This document shows positions 7,621 to 15,580 of a DNA stretch of 64,000 nt, in pieces; the stretch's first letter is position 1, and each line of letters opens with the position of its first letter. This DNA comes from Cellulomonas sp. JH27-2 (GTDB lineage Bacteria; Actinomycetota; Actinomycetes; Actinomycetales; Cellulomonadaceae), in the NCBI RefSeq assembly GCF_014837175.1, contig NZ_JACYFR010000002.1:826365-890364 (forward strand), read 5' to 3'. Below the pieces are notes generated by a model that did not search any database, was not told where the DNA came from, and saw only the letters and a list, made by a program, of their open reading frames with translations. Both the position numbers and the translations under genes were made by a program.

Positions 7621-9594
7621 TCATTCCTCCGTGGCGGCGCCTGCGAACTGGCTCGCGTACAGGCGGGCGTAGGCGCCGCCGGCCTCGAGCAGCTCGTCGT
7701 GCGAGCCCTGCTCGACGATCGAGCCGTGCTCCATCACCAGGATGATGTCGGCGTCGCGGATGGTGGACAGGCGGTGCGCGATGACGAACGACGTGCGCCC
7801 CGAACGCAGCGTGTTCATGGCCTGCTGCACCAGCACCTCGGTGCGGGTGTCGACCGAGCTGGTCGCCTCGTCGAGGATCAGGATGCTCGGGTCGGCCAGG
7901 AACGCGCGCGCGATCGTGAGCAGCTGCTTCTCCCCCGCGGAGACGTTTGCCCCTTCGTCGTCGATGACCGTGTCGTACCCGTCGGGAAGCGTGCGCACGA
8001 ACCGGTCGACGTGGGTCGCCTCGGCGGCCTCGACGATCTGCTCCATCGTCGCGTGCTCGACGCCGTAGGCGATGTTCTCCGCGATGGTCCCGCCGAACAG
8101 CCACGTGTCCTGCAGGACCATGCCCATCTCGGAGCGCAGCGCGTCACGGGTGGTCGCGCGGGTGTCGACACCGTCCAGCGTGATGCGGCCGCCGTCCACC
8201 TCGTAGAACCGCATGATCAGGTTGACGAGCGTCGTCTTGCCGGCACCCGTGGGTCCGACGATGGCGATCGTCTGGCCAGGCTCCGCGACCAGGGACAGGT
8301 CCGTGATGAGCGGCTCGTCGGGCTTGTAGCTGAACGCGACGTGCTCGAACGCGACGCGTCCCTGCACCGGCTCGGGCAGCGGCTGCGCAGGCTCCGGGTC
8401 CGGGTCCTGCTCCTCGGCGTCCAGCAGCTCGAAGACGCGCTCGACCGACGCGATGCCGGACTGCAGCAGGTTGGCCATCGACGCGATCTGCGTGATGGGC
8501 TGCGTGAACTGGCGGCTGTACTGGATGAACGCCTGCACGTCGCCCAGCGACATGGTCCCCGACGCGACGCGTAGGCCGCCGACGACCGCGACGATCACGT
8601 AGTTGAGGTTGGCCAGGAAGCCGAGCGCCGGCTGGATGGTGCCGGAGATGAACTGGGCCTTGAAGCTGGCCTCGTACAGCTTCTCGTTCCGCTCGGCGAA
8701 GACCTCCGCCGCCTCGTGCTGGCGACCGAACACCGTCACGAGCGTGTGGCCGGTGAACATCTCCTCGACGTGCGCGTTGACCTCGCCGGTGCTGGCCCAC
8801 TGCTGCACGAACTGCGGCTTGGACCGCTTGGCGATCTGCGCGGCGACGATCATCGACAGTGGCACCGTGACGAGCGCGACGAGCGCCAGCAGCGGCGAGA
8901 TCCAGAACATCATCACGAGCACGCCGACCACGGTGAGCACCGAGGTGATGAGCTGGCTGAGCGTCTGCTGCAGCGTCTGCGACACGTTGTCGATGTCGTT
9001 GGTGACGCGGCTGAGCAGCTCGCCGCGCGGCTGGGAGTCGATGTACTTCAGCGGCAGCCGGGACAGCTTCGCCTCGACGTCCGCGCGCAGCCGCAGCACC
9101 ACGCGCTGCACCACGCCGGCCGTGATCCGGCCCTGGGCCCAGCCGAACAGGAACGAGCCCAGGTACACCAGCAGGACGACGACGAGGATGCCGCGCAGGT
9201 GCCCGAAGTCGATCCCCTGCCCGGGCACCAGCCCGTCGATGCCCGAGATCGTGTCGGCGAACGTGCCCTGGTCCGCCTGCCGCAGCGCCGCGACCACCTG
9301 GTCCTGCGTCATGCCGTGGAACTGCTCGGGCAGCTCCTTGCCGACGACGCCGGCGAAGATGACGTTGGTCGCGTTGCCGAGCAGCTTGGGCCCGACGACC
9401 GCGAGGAACACCGACGCGACGGCGAGCAGTCCGACGAGCGCGATCTTGGTGCGCTCCGGCCGCAGCTCCTTGAGGAACCGCATGCCGGACGCCCGGAAGT
9501 TGGTCGACTTCTCCCCGGGCATGCCCATGTTGCCCATCGGGCCCGGGCCGCGCATCGGCGGCCGCTTGACGGTCGTCGTCTTCTCGCCGCTCAT
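7621..9594 (-). CDS. Heterodimeric ABC exporter, subunit B (catalytic Walker B)
   Basis: 657 residues: a Met/Gly/Pro-rich N-terminal tail, a six-helix exporter membrane domain (about 60-360), then an ATPase domain. Walker A is GPTGAGKTTLVNL and Walker B is ILILDEATSSVDT with the catalytic Glu. The signature is degenerate, VSAGEKQLLTIARAF, instead of LSGGQ. This complements the partner, whose signature is intact but whose Walker B Glu is Asp. That is the hallmark of asymmetric exporters such as BmrCD, LmrCD and TM287/288, which pump drugs, lipids or peptides. ATG 9594 overlaps the partner stop by ATGA. The TetR gene at the head of the operon likely regulates it. Confidence 0.9.
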   Translation of the reverse strand: MSGEKTTTVKRPPMRGPGPMGNMGMPGEKSTNFRASGMRFLKELRPERTKIALVGLLAVASVFLAVVGPKLLGNATNVIFAGVVGKELPEQFHGMTQDQVVAALRQADQGTFADTISGIDGLVPGQGIDFGHLRGILVVVLLVYLGSFLFGWAQGRITAGVVQRVVLRLRADVEAKLSRLPLKYIDSQPRGELLSRVTNDIDNVSQTLQQTLSQLITSVLTVVGVLVMMFWISPLLALVALVTVPLSMIVAAQIAKRSKPQFVQQWASTGEVNAHVEEMFTGHTLVTVFGRQHEAAEVFAERNEKLYEASFKAQFISGTIQPALGFLANLNYVIVAVVGGLRVASGTMSLGDVQAFIQYSRQFTQPITQIASMANLLQSGIASVERVFELLDAEEQDPDPEPAQPLPEPVQGRVAFEHVAFSYKPDEPLITDLSLVAEPGQTIAIVGPTGAGKTTLVNLIMRFYEVDGGRITLDGVDTRATTRDALRSEMGMVLQDTWLFGGTIAENIAYGVEHATMEQIVEAAEATHVDRFVRTLPDGYDTVIDDEGANVSAGEKQLLTIARAFLADPSILILDEATSSVDTRTEVLVQQAMNTLRSGRTSFVIAHRLSTIRDADIILVMEHGSIVEQGSHDELLEAGGAYARLYASQFAGAATEE

Positions 9595-11336
9595 GCCGCC
9601 TCCTCCGCACTGACCTGCGAGTACACGATCTCCTGGTAGGTCTCGTTCGAGGCCAGCAGCTCCTCGTGCGTCCCGACGCCCACCACGGCCCCCTCCTCCA
9701 GCACGACGATCGAGTCGGCATGCCGGATGGTGGCCACCCGCTGCGCGACCACGAGGACCGCCGCGTCGCGCGTCTCCGGGATCAGCGCCGCCCGCAGGGC
9801 CGCGTCGGTCGCGTAGTCGAGCGCCGAGAACGAGTCGTCGAACAGGTACAGGTGCGGTCGTCTGACGAGCGCCCGGGCGATGGCCAGACGTTGTCTCTGG
9901 CCACCCGAGACGTTGGTACCACCCTGCGAGATCGGTGCGTCGAGGCCGCCAGGCATCGCCTCCACGAAGTCGCGACCCTGGGCCACCTCGAGGGCGTGCC
10001 ACAGCTCGTCGTCGGACGCCCCGGGCTTGCCGTACTCCAGGTTGGACCGCACGGTGCCCGAGAACAGGTAGGGCTTCTGCGGCACGATCGCCACCTGCTC
10101 CCACAGGTCGTCCGGCGCAAGGTCCCGCACGTCGACCCCGTCGAGCAGCACGCGGCCGCCGGTCACGTCGAACAGCCGCGGGACCAGGTTGACGAGCGTC
10201 GTCTTGCCCGATCCGGTGGACCCGATGATGGCCGTGGTCCGCCCCGGCTCCGCCACCAGGTCGACGCCGTGCAGCACCTGCTGCTCGGCGCCCGGGTAGC
10301 CGAACTCGACGTCGCGGAGCTCGAGCAGCCCCGGTCGCGCTCGCTCGCCCGTCGGGAGCGCGACGGGGACCGTGGGCGGCAGCACGGTCGTCTCCGTGTC
10401 CAGCACCTCGCCGATGCGCCCCGCGGACACCACCGCGCGCGGCAGCATGACGAACATCATCGTGCTCATCATCACGGCCATGAGGATGTAGGCGATGTAG
10501 GACAGGAACGCGGTCAGCGCCCCGATCTGCATCTCCCCGGAGTCGATGCGCCGGCCACCGAACCACAGCACGCCCACGCTCGTCACGTTGAGCACCACCA
10601 TGACCGCGGGGAACATCAGCGCCATGAGCTGACCGGTGCGCAGCGAGGTCGTGTACAGCGCCTCGTTGGCCTCACCGAAGCGGCGCGACTCGCGCTCCTC
10701 GCGCACGAACGCACGGACCACCCGGATGCCGGCGATCTGCTCGCGCATCACGCGGTTGATCGCGTCGATCCGCTTCTGCATCTGGCGGAAGTACGGGATC
10801 ATCCGCGACACGACCAGGCCGACGATGATGCCGAGCGCCGGGACCGAGAACAGCAGGATGGCCGACAGGCCCACGTCCTCCTGGAGCGCCATGATCACGC
10901 CGCCGATCAGCATGATCGGCGCCATGATCATGAAGGTGAACGTCATCAGCACGACCATCTGGACCTGCTGGACGTCGTTCGTCGAGCGCGTGATCAATGT
11001 CGGCGCACCGAACTTGCCGACCTCCTGGGCCGAGAACGTCTGCACGTGCCCGAACAGGCGCCCGCGGACGTCGCGGCCGAACCCCATCGCGGCCCGCGCG
11101 GCGAAGTAGACCGCGACCACGGCGCAGACCACCTGCAGCAGGCTGACGGCGAGCATGATGCCGCCCAGCCGCATGATCTCGTCGGTGTCGCCCTGGACGA
11201 CCCCGTCGTCGATGATGCGGGCGTTGAGGCTGGGCAGGTAGAGGGTGGCGAGCGTCTGCACGAGCTGCAGGACGACGACGATGGTCACGTCCCTGCGGTA
11301 GGGGCGCAGATGCACCTTCAGCAGTGTTCCGAGCAT
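9591..11336 (-). CDS. Heterodimeric ABC exporter, subunit A (degenerate Walker B)
   Basis: 581 residues: six-helix type-IV exporter membrane domain (about 15-310), then ATPase with Walker A GSTGSGKTTLVNL, canonical signature VSGGQRQRLAIARAL and Walker B HLYLFDDSFSALD. The catalytic Glu is replaced by Asp, so this half forms the degenerate ATP site together with the partner's altered signature. ATG 11336 shares one base with the TetR stop (TGATG) and has AGGAG upstream. The gene is cotranscribed with tetR and subunit B. The TetR context suggests an inducible efflux system for a small molecule; the substrate is unknown. Confidence 0.9.
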   Translation of the reverse strand: MLGTLLKVHLRPYRRDVTIVVVLQLVQTLATLYLPSLNARIIDDGVVQGDTDEIMRLGGIMLAVSLLQVVCAVVAVYFAARAAMGFGRDVRGRLFGHVQTFSAQEVGKFGAPTLITRSTNDVQQVQMVVLMTFTFMIMAPIMLIGGVIMALQEDVGLSAILLFSVPALGIIVGLVVSRMIPYFRQMQKRIDAINRVMREQIAGIRVVRAFVREERESRRFGEANEALYTTSLRTGQLMALMFPAVMVVLNVTSVGVLWFGGRRIDSGEMQIGALTAFLSYIAYILMAVMMSTMMFVMLPRAVVSAGRIGEVLDTETTVLPPTVPVALPTGERARPGLLELRDVEFGYPGAEQQVLHGVDLVAEPGRTTAIIGSTGSGKTTLVNLVPRLFDVTGGRVLLDGVDVRDLAPDDLWEQVAIVPQKPYLFSGTVRSNLEYGKPGASDDELWHALEVAQGRDFVEAMPGGLDAPISQGGTNVSGGQRQRLAIARALVRRPHLYLFDDSFSALDYATDAALRAALIPETRDAAVLVVAQRVATIRHADSIVVLEEGAVVGVGTHEELLASNETYQEIVYSQVSAEEAA

Positions 11337-12013
11337 CACGAGCTCCTGGTGGGGGTCGGGGCGAGGACACCGTGCAAGAAGGTGTCGACGAGCTGGGCGA
11401 CGGGCGGTTGGGTGGGCGCACGTCCACGGCGGGCGGCATTCACGGCCTGCATGGAGGCGCCGACGATGAGCACGTCGAGCAGCTCGACGACGTCGGCGAG
11501 CGGCCGGGCGAACCTGTCGGCGTCCGGCTCGAGGACGCGGGCCAGCGCCGCGCGCACGGCTTCCTCGCCGGCCTCCTGGGACTCGATCCAGGCTCGGCCC
11601 GTCTCGGCCCGAGTCCGTGACACGCCCACGTCGTCGCGGGCGAGCTCGTGCAGGACGCCGACCCATCGGATCGTGGCGGTGATCTGCTCGAACCCGATCT
11701 CGAAGACGCGCGTCAGGCGGTGCTCCAGCCAGGACGCCCGATCGATCGCGTCGAGCTCCGGCACCGCCGAGGCCGGGTCGATCGCCGCGTGGACCACGTC
11801 CCGCACCAGCGTCGTCTTGTCGGCGAACACCCGGAACAGCGTCCCTTCCGCGACACCGGCGGCCTGCGCCAGCTCCTTCGTCGTCACGGACGCCCCACGG
11901 GCCAGCACCAGGGGCCGGACCGCGTCGAGGATCGCGCGGCGGCGCTCGTCGGGAGGCAACGGCGCGGCGCGACCCGGTCGGGCCACGCCGCGCTCGTCGG
12001 AAGCCACCGTCAT
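11336..12013 (-). CDS. TetR family repressor of ABC exporter operon
   Basis: 225 residues. The N-terminal helix-turn-helix (about 25-70) reads ILDAVRPLVLARGASVTTKE, then LAQAAGVAEGTLFRVFADK, typical TetR. The C-terminal ligand-binding half is unlike named subfamilies. It heads a three-gene operon with the two exporter subunits (1-nt and 4-nt overlaps), so it most likely controls efflux and its own synthesis. ATG 12013 is 6 nt from a TATGGT hexamer, and an inverted repeat lies just upstream of that, as expected for leaderless autorepression. Ligand unknown. Confidence 0.9.
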   Translation of the reverse strand: MTVASDERGVARPGRAAPLPPDERRRAILDAVRPLVLARGASVTTKELAQAAGVAEGTLFRVFADKTTLVRDVVHAAIDPASAVPELDAIDRASWLEHRLTRVFEIGFEQITATIRWVGVLHELARDDVGVSRTRAETGRAWIESQEAGEEAVRAALARVLEPDADRFARPLADVVELLDVLIVGASMQAVNAARRGRAPTQPPVAQLVDTFLHGVLAPTPTRSS

Positions 12014-12019
12014 GCGGCG

Positions 12020-12025
12020 ACCATA
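12020..12025 (-). promoter_or_regulatory. Leaderless -10 (TATGGT) of tetR-ABC operon
   Basis: TATGGT on the minus strand, 6 nt before ATG 12013. The dyad operator begins 3 nt upstream, within the -10/-35 spacer. Confidence 0.6.
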
Positions 12026-12028
12026 ACT

Positions 12029-12044
12029 GAGTGAGCACTCACTC
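12029..12044. promoter_or_regulatory. TetR operator dyad GAGTGA-N4-TCACTC
   Basis: gagtgagcactcactc: 7 of 8 base pairs are symmetric, with arms GAGTGAG and CTCACTC. It sits between the stop of the SPFH gene (12047) and the tetR -10, where a bound dimer would block RNA polymerase. The sequence type (TGAGTGA/TCACTCA) is common for actinobacterial TetR regulators. Confidence 0.72.
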
Positions 12045-12046
12045 CG

Positions 12047-13264
12047 CTACTGCCCGGCGCCATCCTCCTTCTCCAGCGACGGCGCCTGCTCCGCCGCGGA
12101 GTCCTGGGCGGGAGCGGGAGCGGGGTGGGGGCCGGAGTCCGTCCGCAGCGGCGCCGCGCCCGCACCGGGGCGCTGCCCCAGCTCGGCGCCGGCGTCGAAC
12201 GGACGACCGCTGAGGTTGCCTGCGCTCGTGGCGTCCGCCGTCGCGGCGGCCGACTCGCGCTTGGCCTCGGCGAGCGCCTCGGCCGGGTCGGTGAGCGTCG
12301 TGGGCGGCAGGTCGTCGGCCAGCGGCGACGAGCCCGCGGGGCGCATCGGGAACGCGCCACCGTCGTCGCCGTCGTCGCCGCCCGCGAAGCCCTTCGCGAA
12401 CGCGTTCAGGGCGCCGCTGAGCTCCGACGGCAGGAACCACATCTTGCTCGACGGGCTGGCCGCGATCTTCGGCAGCACCTGCAGGTACTGGTACGCCAGC
12501 AGCTTGGGGTCGGCGTCGCCGCGGTGGACGGCGTCGAACACCTGCAGGATTGCCCGCGCCTCACCCTCGGCGGTGAGGATCGTCGACTGCGCCGAGCCCT
12601 CGGCCCGCAGGATCGCAGCCTGCTTCTCACCCTCGGCCGTGAGGATCTGCGACTGCTTGACGCCCTCGGCCGTCAGGATCGCCGCACGACGGTCACGCTC
12701 GGCACGCATCTGCTGCTCCATCGAGCCCTTGATGCTGTCCGGCGGGTCGATGCTCTTGAGCTCCACGCGGTTGACGCGCACGCCCCAGCGCCCGGTCGCC
12801 TCGTCGAGCACCCCGCGCAGCTGGCCGTTGATCTGGTCGCGGCTCGTCAGCGTCTGCTCGAGGTCCATGGAACCGACCACGTTGCGCAGGGTCGTGACCG
12901 TGAGCTGCTCGATGCCGGTGATGTAGTTGGCGATCTCGTAGACCGCCGACTTCGGCTCGGTGACCTGGAAGTAGATGACCGTGTCGATGCTGACGACGAG
13001 GTTGTCCGAGGTGATGACGGGCTGCGGCGGGAAGGAGACCACCTGCTCGCGCAGGTCCACCCCTGCGCGCACCCGGTCGATGAACGGGATCAGCAGGTGC
13101 AGGCCGGCGTCGAGCGTGCGCGAGTACCGACCCAGGCGCTCGACGATGATCGCGGTCGCCTGCGGCACGATCCGCACGGCGCGAACCAGCCCGATCAGGA
13201 CGAACAGCAGGACAAGGCCGAGCACGATGTAGAGGGCGATCTGGCCGCCGCTGGGGTCGTCCAT
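12047..13264 (-). CDS. SPFH/band 7 (paraslipin-type) membrane protein
   Basis: 405 residues. One N-terminal membrane helix (about 9-30) precedes an SPFH domain: ATAIIVERLGRYSRTLDAGL, then PFIDRVRAGVDLREQVVSFP. A helical segment with repeated ILTAEGxKQ-type units (about 195-250) is the classic stomatin/QmcA signature. The last 130 residues are acidic, Pro/Ala-rich and probably disordered. Such proteins oligomerise into membrane scaffolds linked to protease or microdomain control. GAAGGAGC precedes ATG 13264. It lies 54 nt downstream of the NfeD-like gene, the usual partner of SPFH proteins, so the two probably act together. Confidence 0.9.
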   Translation of the reverse strand: MDDPSGGQIALYIVLGLVLLFVLIGLVRAVRIVPQATAIIVERLGRYSRTLDAGLHLLIPFIDRVRAGVDLREQVVSFPPQPVITSDNLVVSIDTVIYFQVTEPKSAVYEIANYITGIEQLTVTTLRNVVGSMDLEQTLTSRDQINGQLRGVLDEATGRWGVRVNRVELKSIDPPDSIKGSMEQQMRAERDRRAAILTAEGVKQSQILTAEGEKQAAILRAEGSAQSTILTAEGEARAILQVFDAVHRGDADPKLLAYQYLQVLPKIAASPSSKMWFLPSELSGALNAFAKGFAGGDDGDDGGAFPMRPAGSSPLADDLPPTTLTDPAEALAEAKRESAAATADATSAGNLSGRPFDAGAELGQRPGAGAAPLRTDSGPHPAPAPAQDSAAEQAPSLEKEDGAGQ

Positions 13265-13318
13265 GAAGCTCCTTCGTCGGTGGGTGGGGCGGACGCACGT
13301 GTGGGCGCCCGCAGGGTG

Positions 13319-13780
13319 TCAGTGGTCCTGCGGGTCTACGGACTCGGCTGCCCCGGTGGCGCGCGCGATCACCGCGGTGGCCCCGTCGATCCGGGTGACC
13401 TGCACCTGCGTGCCGGGCGTGAGCTGCTCGGCCTGGTCGGTCCGAGCGCTCCACACCTCGCCGTGCAGCTTCACGCGTCCCCCTTCGGGCGTCACGGTGG
13501 CCACGACCACCGCGGGCTTGCCGACGAGGGCCATGGTGTTGGTCTCCTCCAACGGCGTCCGCTCGCGCAGGCGTCGCAGCAGGAACGGCCGCAGCGTCGC
13601 CAGCAGCAGCACGGCGGCTACGGCGGCGACGACGAACTGCAACCAGACGGGAGCCCCGAGGGCGCTCGCGATGGCACCCGCGATCGAACCGCCGGCGATC
13701 ATGATGAGCACGAGGTCCAGCGACAGCATCTCGAGGATGCCGAACACCAGCGCCGCACCGAGCCACCACAGCCAGTCCAT
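13319..13780 (-). CDS. NfeD-like membrane protein
   Basis: 153 residues. Two or three N-terminal membrane segments (WLWWLGAALVFGILEMLSL and FVVAAVAAVLLLATLRPF) precede a soluble OB-fold-like NfeD domain: ALVGKPAVVVATVTPEGGRV, then KLHGEVWSA and TPGTQVQVTRIDGATAVI. This is the short, protease-less NfeD form. It is encoded directly before an SPFH protein, a pairing conserved across bacteria and thought to shape membrane microdomains. ATG 13780 has GAAGGAGG 10 nt upstream. A TAGGAT hexamer about 57 nt upstream could be its promoter. Confidence 0.88.
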   Translation of the reverse strand: MDWLWWLGAALVFGILEMLSLDLVLIMIAGGSIAGAIASALGAPVWLQFVVAAVAAVLLLATLRPFLLRRLRERTPLEETNTMALVGKPAVVVATVTPEGGRVKLHGEVWSARTDQAEQLTPGTQVQVTRIDGATAVIARATGAAESVDPQDH

Positions 13781-13836
13781 CGGACCAGGCCTCCTTCGGC
13801 CGCGCCCGCCCCGGTCCGGGTCAGGCTCCTCGACCG

Positions 13837-13842
13837 ATCCTA
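13837..13842 (-). promoter_or_regulatory. Possible -10 (TAGGAT) for nfeD-SPFH pair
   Basis: TAGGAT on the minus strand, giving a leader of about 50 nt with a good Shine-Dalgarno before ATG 13780. No clear -35. Confidence 0.4.
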
Positions 13843-13846
13843 GATG

Positions 13847-13878
13847 ACTTCTTTGCGAAGTTCTGAGGTTTTCCTCAG
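13847..13878. terminator. Two small tandem hairpins at ABC ATPase gene end
   Basis: Stem-loops 13847-13861 (5-bp stem) and 13863-13878 (6-bp stem, tttt loop) surround the stop codon of the ABC gene at 13875. They may be a weak terminator before the nfeD promoter. Short stems keep confidence low. Confidence 0.35.
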
Positions 13879-14660
13879 CCGGCCGCGCGCGCGGCCCACC
13901 GCTCGCCGTTGTGGTCGACGACGAGATCGAGCCCGAACGCCTCCGACAGCGTGGACGCGGTCAGCACCTCGGCGACGGGGCCCGCGGCGTGCACCCGGCC
14001 GTCCTTGAGCAGCAGCAGGTGCGTGAAGCCGGGCGGGATCTCCTCGACGTGGTGGGTGACCAGGACGAGCACCGGCGACTTCGGGTCCGCGGCCAGCTCG
14101 GCCAAGGCGGCGACGAGCTCCTCGCGGCCCCCCAGGTCCAGGCCGGCAGCCGGCTCGTCGAGCAGCAGCAGCTCCGGGTCGGTCATGAGCGAGCGCGCGA
14201 TCTGCACGCGCTTGCGCTCCCCCTCGGACAGGGTGCCGAAGTACCGGTCCGCCAGGTGGTCGACCCCGAAGGCCGCGAGCAGGTCCGCGGCCCGGGACTC
14301 ATCGAGCTCCTCGTACGACTCCCGCCAGCGCCCGGTCACGCCGTAGGCGGCCGTGAGCACGACGTCCCGCACGGTCTCCCCCGACGGGATCCGGTCGGCG
14401 AGCGCGGCGCTCGACAGCCCGATGCGAGGGCGCAGCTCGAAGACGTCGACCTTCCCGAGCTGCTCGCCGAGCAGCTCGGCCGAGCCGCGCGTGGGGTGCA
14501 TGCGCCCGGACGCGACCTGCAGCAACGTGGTCTTGCCGGCGCCGTTACGGCCCAGCACCACCCAGCGCTCACCCTCACGCACCGTCCAGGACACGTCGTC
14601 GAGGATCGTCGTCGTCCCCCGCCGGATGGTCACGTCCTTGAGGTCCAGCACGTCGGTCAT
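13875..14660 (-). CDS. Lone ABC transporter ATP-binding protein
   Basis: 261 residues, one ATPase domain. Walker A is GRNGAGKTTLLQV (about 38-50), the signature LSEGERKRVQIARSL replaces SGGQ by SEGE, and Walker B is LLLLDEPAAGLD, followed by the switch His in VLVTHHVEEIPPGF. The closest family is the YlmA/ModF-like group of stand-alone ATPases annotated as transport or molybdenum-related. No permease lies next to it, so its partner is unknown and a soluble role is possible. It is transcribed alone from a TAGGGT hexamer 6 nt before ATG 14660, divergently from the hypothetical gene at 14771. Confidence 0.85.
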   Translation of the reverse strand: MTDVLDLKDVTIRRGTTTILDDVSWTVREGERWVVLGRNGAGKTTLLQVASGRMHPTRGSAELLGEQLGKVDVFELRPRIGLSSAALADRIPSGETVRDVVLTAAYGVTGRWRESYEELDESRAADLLAAFGVDHLADRYFGTLSEGERKRVQIARSLMTDPELLLLDEPAAGLDLGGREELVAALAELAADPKSPVLVLVTHHVEEIPPGFTHLLLLKDGRVHAAGPVAEVLTASTLSEAFGLDLVVDHNGERWAARAAG

Positions 14661-14666
14661 GGCACG

Positions 14667-14672
14667 ACCCTA
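14667..14672 (-). promoter_or_regulatory. Leaderless -10 (TAGGGT) for ABC ATPase
   Basis: TAGGGT on the minus strand with 6 nt (cgtgcc) to ATG 14660; no Shine-Dalgarno. Confidence 0.6.
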
Positions 14673-14757
14673 ACCGTCGGGCACGGGCCCGCGCCGCGCA
14701 CGACACGTGTCCCACGTCACGCCGTCGGCAGGTCGCTCCGACGGCGTCCGGCTCACC

Positions 14758-14763
14758 TACCGT
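14758..14763 (+). promoter_or_regulatory. Leaderless -10 (TACCGT) for gene at 14771
   Basis: TACCGT with 7 nt to GTG 14771. Together with the divergent hexamer at 14667-14672 it forms a compact bidirectional promoter region. Confidence 0.55.
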
Positions 14764-14770
14764 TGTCGTC

Positions 14771-15544
14771 GTGAACGACGCGCTCCACCTGCCCCGATCG
14801 GTGCTCCTCGCCCTGTGGCTCGCACCGGACCTGGACGGCGCCCCGGCCCGCCCGGCCGACCTGCTGCACGCCGTCCAGGGCGACGACGAGCCACACGTCG
14901 TCACCGACGGAAGCTCCCCCGTTCCGCTCGCGCAGGCCGTCGCGGCGTGGACCGCGGCAGGGCCGACGGAGGCGACCGCGCTGGTGCTGGCGCCCGGCGA
15001 CGCCGGTGGCGCGCCCGCATCGGTCAGCGCCGCGGCCATCGAGGCCGGCGAGTGCCTGCTGCTGCGGACGGGGACGCGCTCGTGGGCCGCGGTCCCCGAC
15101 GTGACGGCCTTCGGCTCGGCCCTCGAGCCCGGTCACGTGGTGACGTGGCACCTCACGGAGGTCGACGACTGGCGGCTGGCCGCCCAGGCCCGCAACGGCT
15201 CCCTGCAGGACGCGGACCGCGAGCTCCGCCAGGGGCTGATCACCGTCACGGAGGCGTTGGTCCGGCTCGACGTCGCGCGGTGGCACGACGAGGACGCGGA
15301 CCTGGTCGCGGCGCTGCGCGAGGGTGCGCTGCCGCACTGGCGCCTGCCTCCGCACCTGGACGGCCGACGAGCCCGCATCCTCGCCAGCGCCGCCCGGCTG
15401 CGGGGCATCGTTGCGCTGGCCACGCGCGACGACGGCGGGGCGGTGAGCCTGTGGCAGGCGGACCAGCGATCGGCGGCGCTGCGCGACGTGGACCGGATGT
15501 CACGGCGCGCGATGGCGGCCGCGGTGACGTTCCCGTCCCCCTGA
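14771..15544 (+). CDS. Conserved hypothetical protein
   Basis: 257 residues, not recognised as a named family. It is soluble, with no signal peptide or membrane helix. The N-terminus (residues 1-95) is Ala/Pro-rich. The C-terminal part has a helical stretch DADRELRQGLITVTEALVRL and a block RARILASAARLRGIVALATR ending in WQADQRSAALRDVDRMSRRA. Codon positions are strongly G+C-biased like the neighbours, so it is a real gene. GTG 14771 is set by a TACCGT hexamer 7 nt upstream. It is convergent with glgA and divergent from the ABC ATPase; neither neighbour suggests a role. Confidence 0.65.
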   Translation: MNDALHLPRSVLLALWLAPDLDGAPARPADLLHAVQGDDEPHVVTDGSSPVPLAQAVAAWTAAGPTEATALVLAPGDAGGAPASVSAAAIEAGECLLLRTGTRSWAAVPDVTAFGSALEPGHVVTWHLTEVDDWRLAAQARNGSLQDADRELRQGLITVTEALVRLDVARWHDEDADLVAALREGALPHWRLPPHLDGRRARILASAARLRGIVALATRDDGGAVSLWQADQRSAALRDVDRMSRRAMAAAVTFPSP

Positions 15545-15580
15545 GCGGCGCCCGGGCGCCCAGCCGGACGAACGCCCCGG

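Noticed and set aside
5542..8574. 1010-codon plus-strand open frame opposite the large membrane protein
   Set aside because: Arg/His/Gln-rich shadow of real genes on the minus strand; codon bias fits the other strand and it spans an ABC gene and a hairpin.
15547..15560. Perfect 14-bp palindrome ggcgcccgggcgcc after the gene at 14771
   Set aside because: No loop, very G+C-rich and short; a terminator is possible between convergent genes but not supported.
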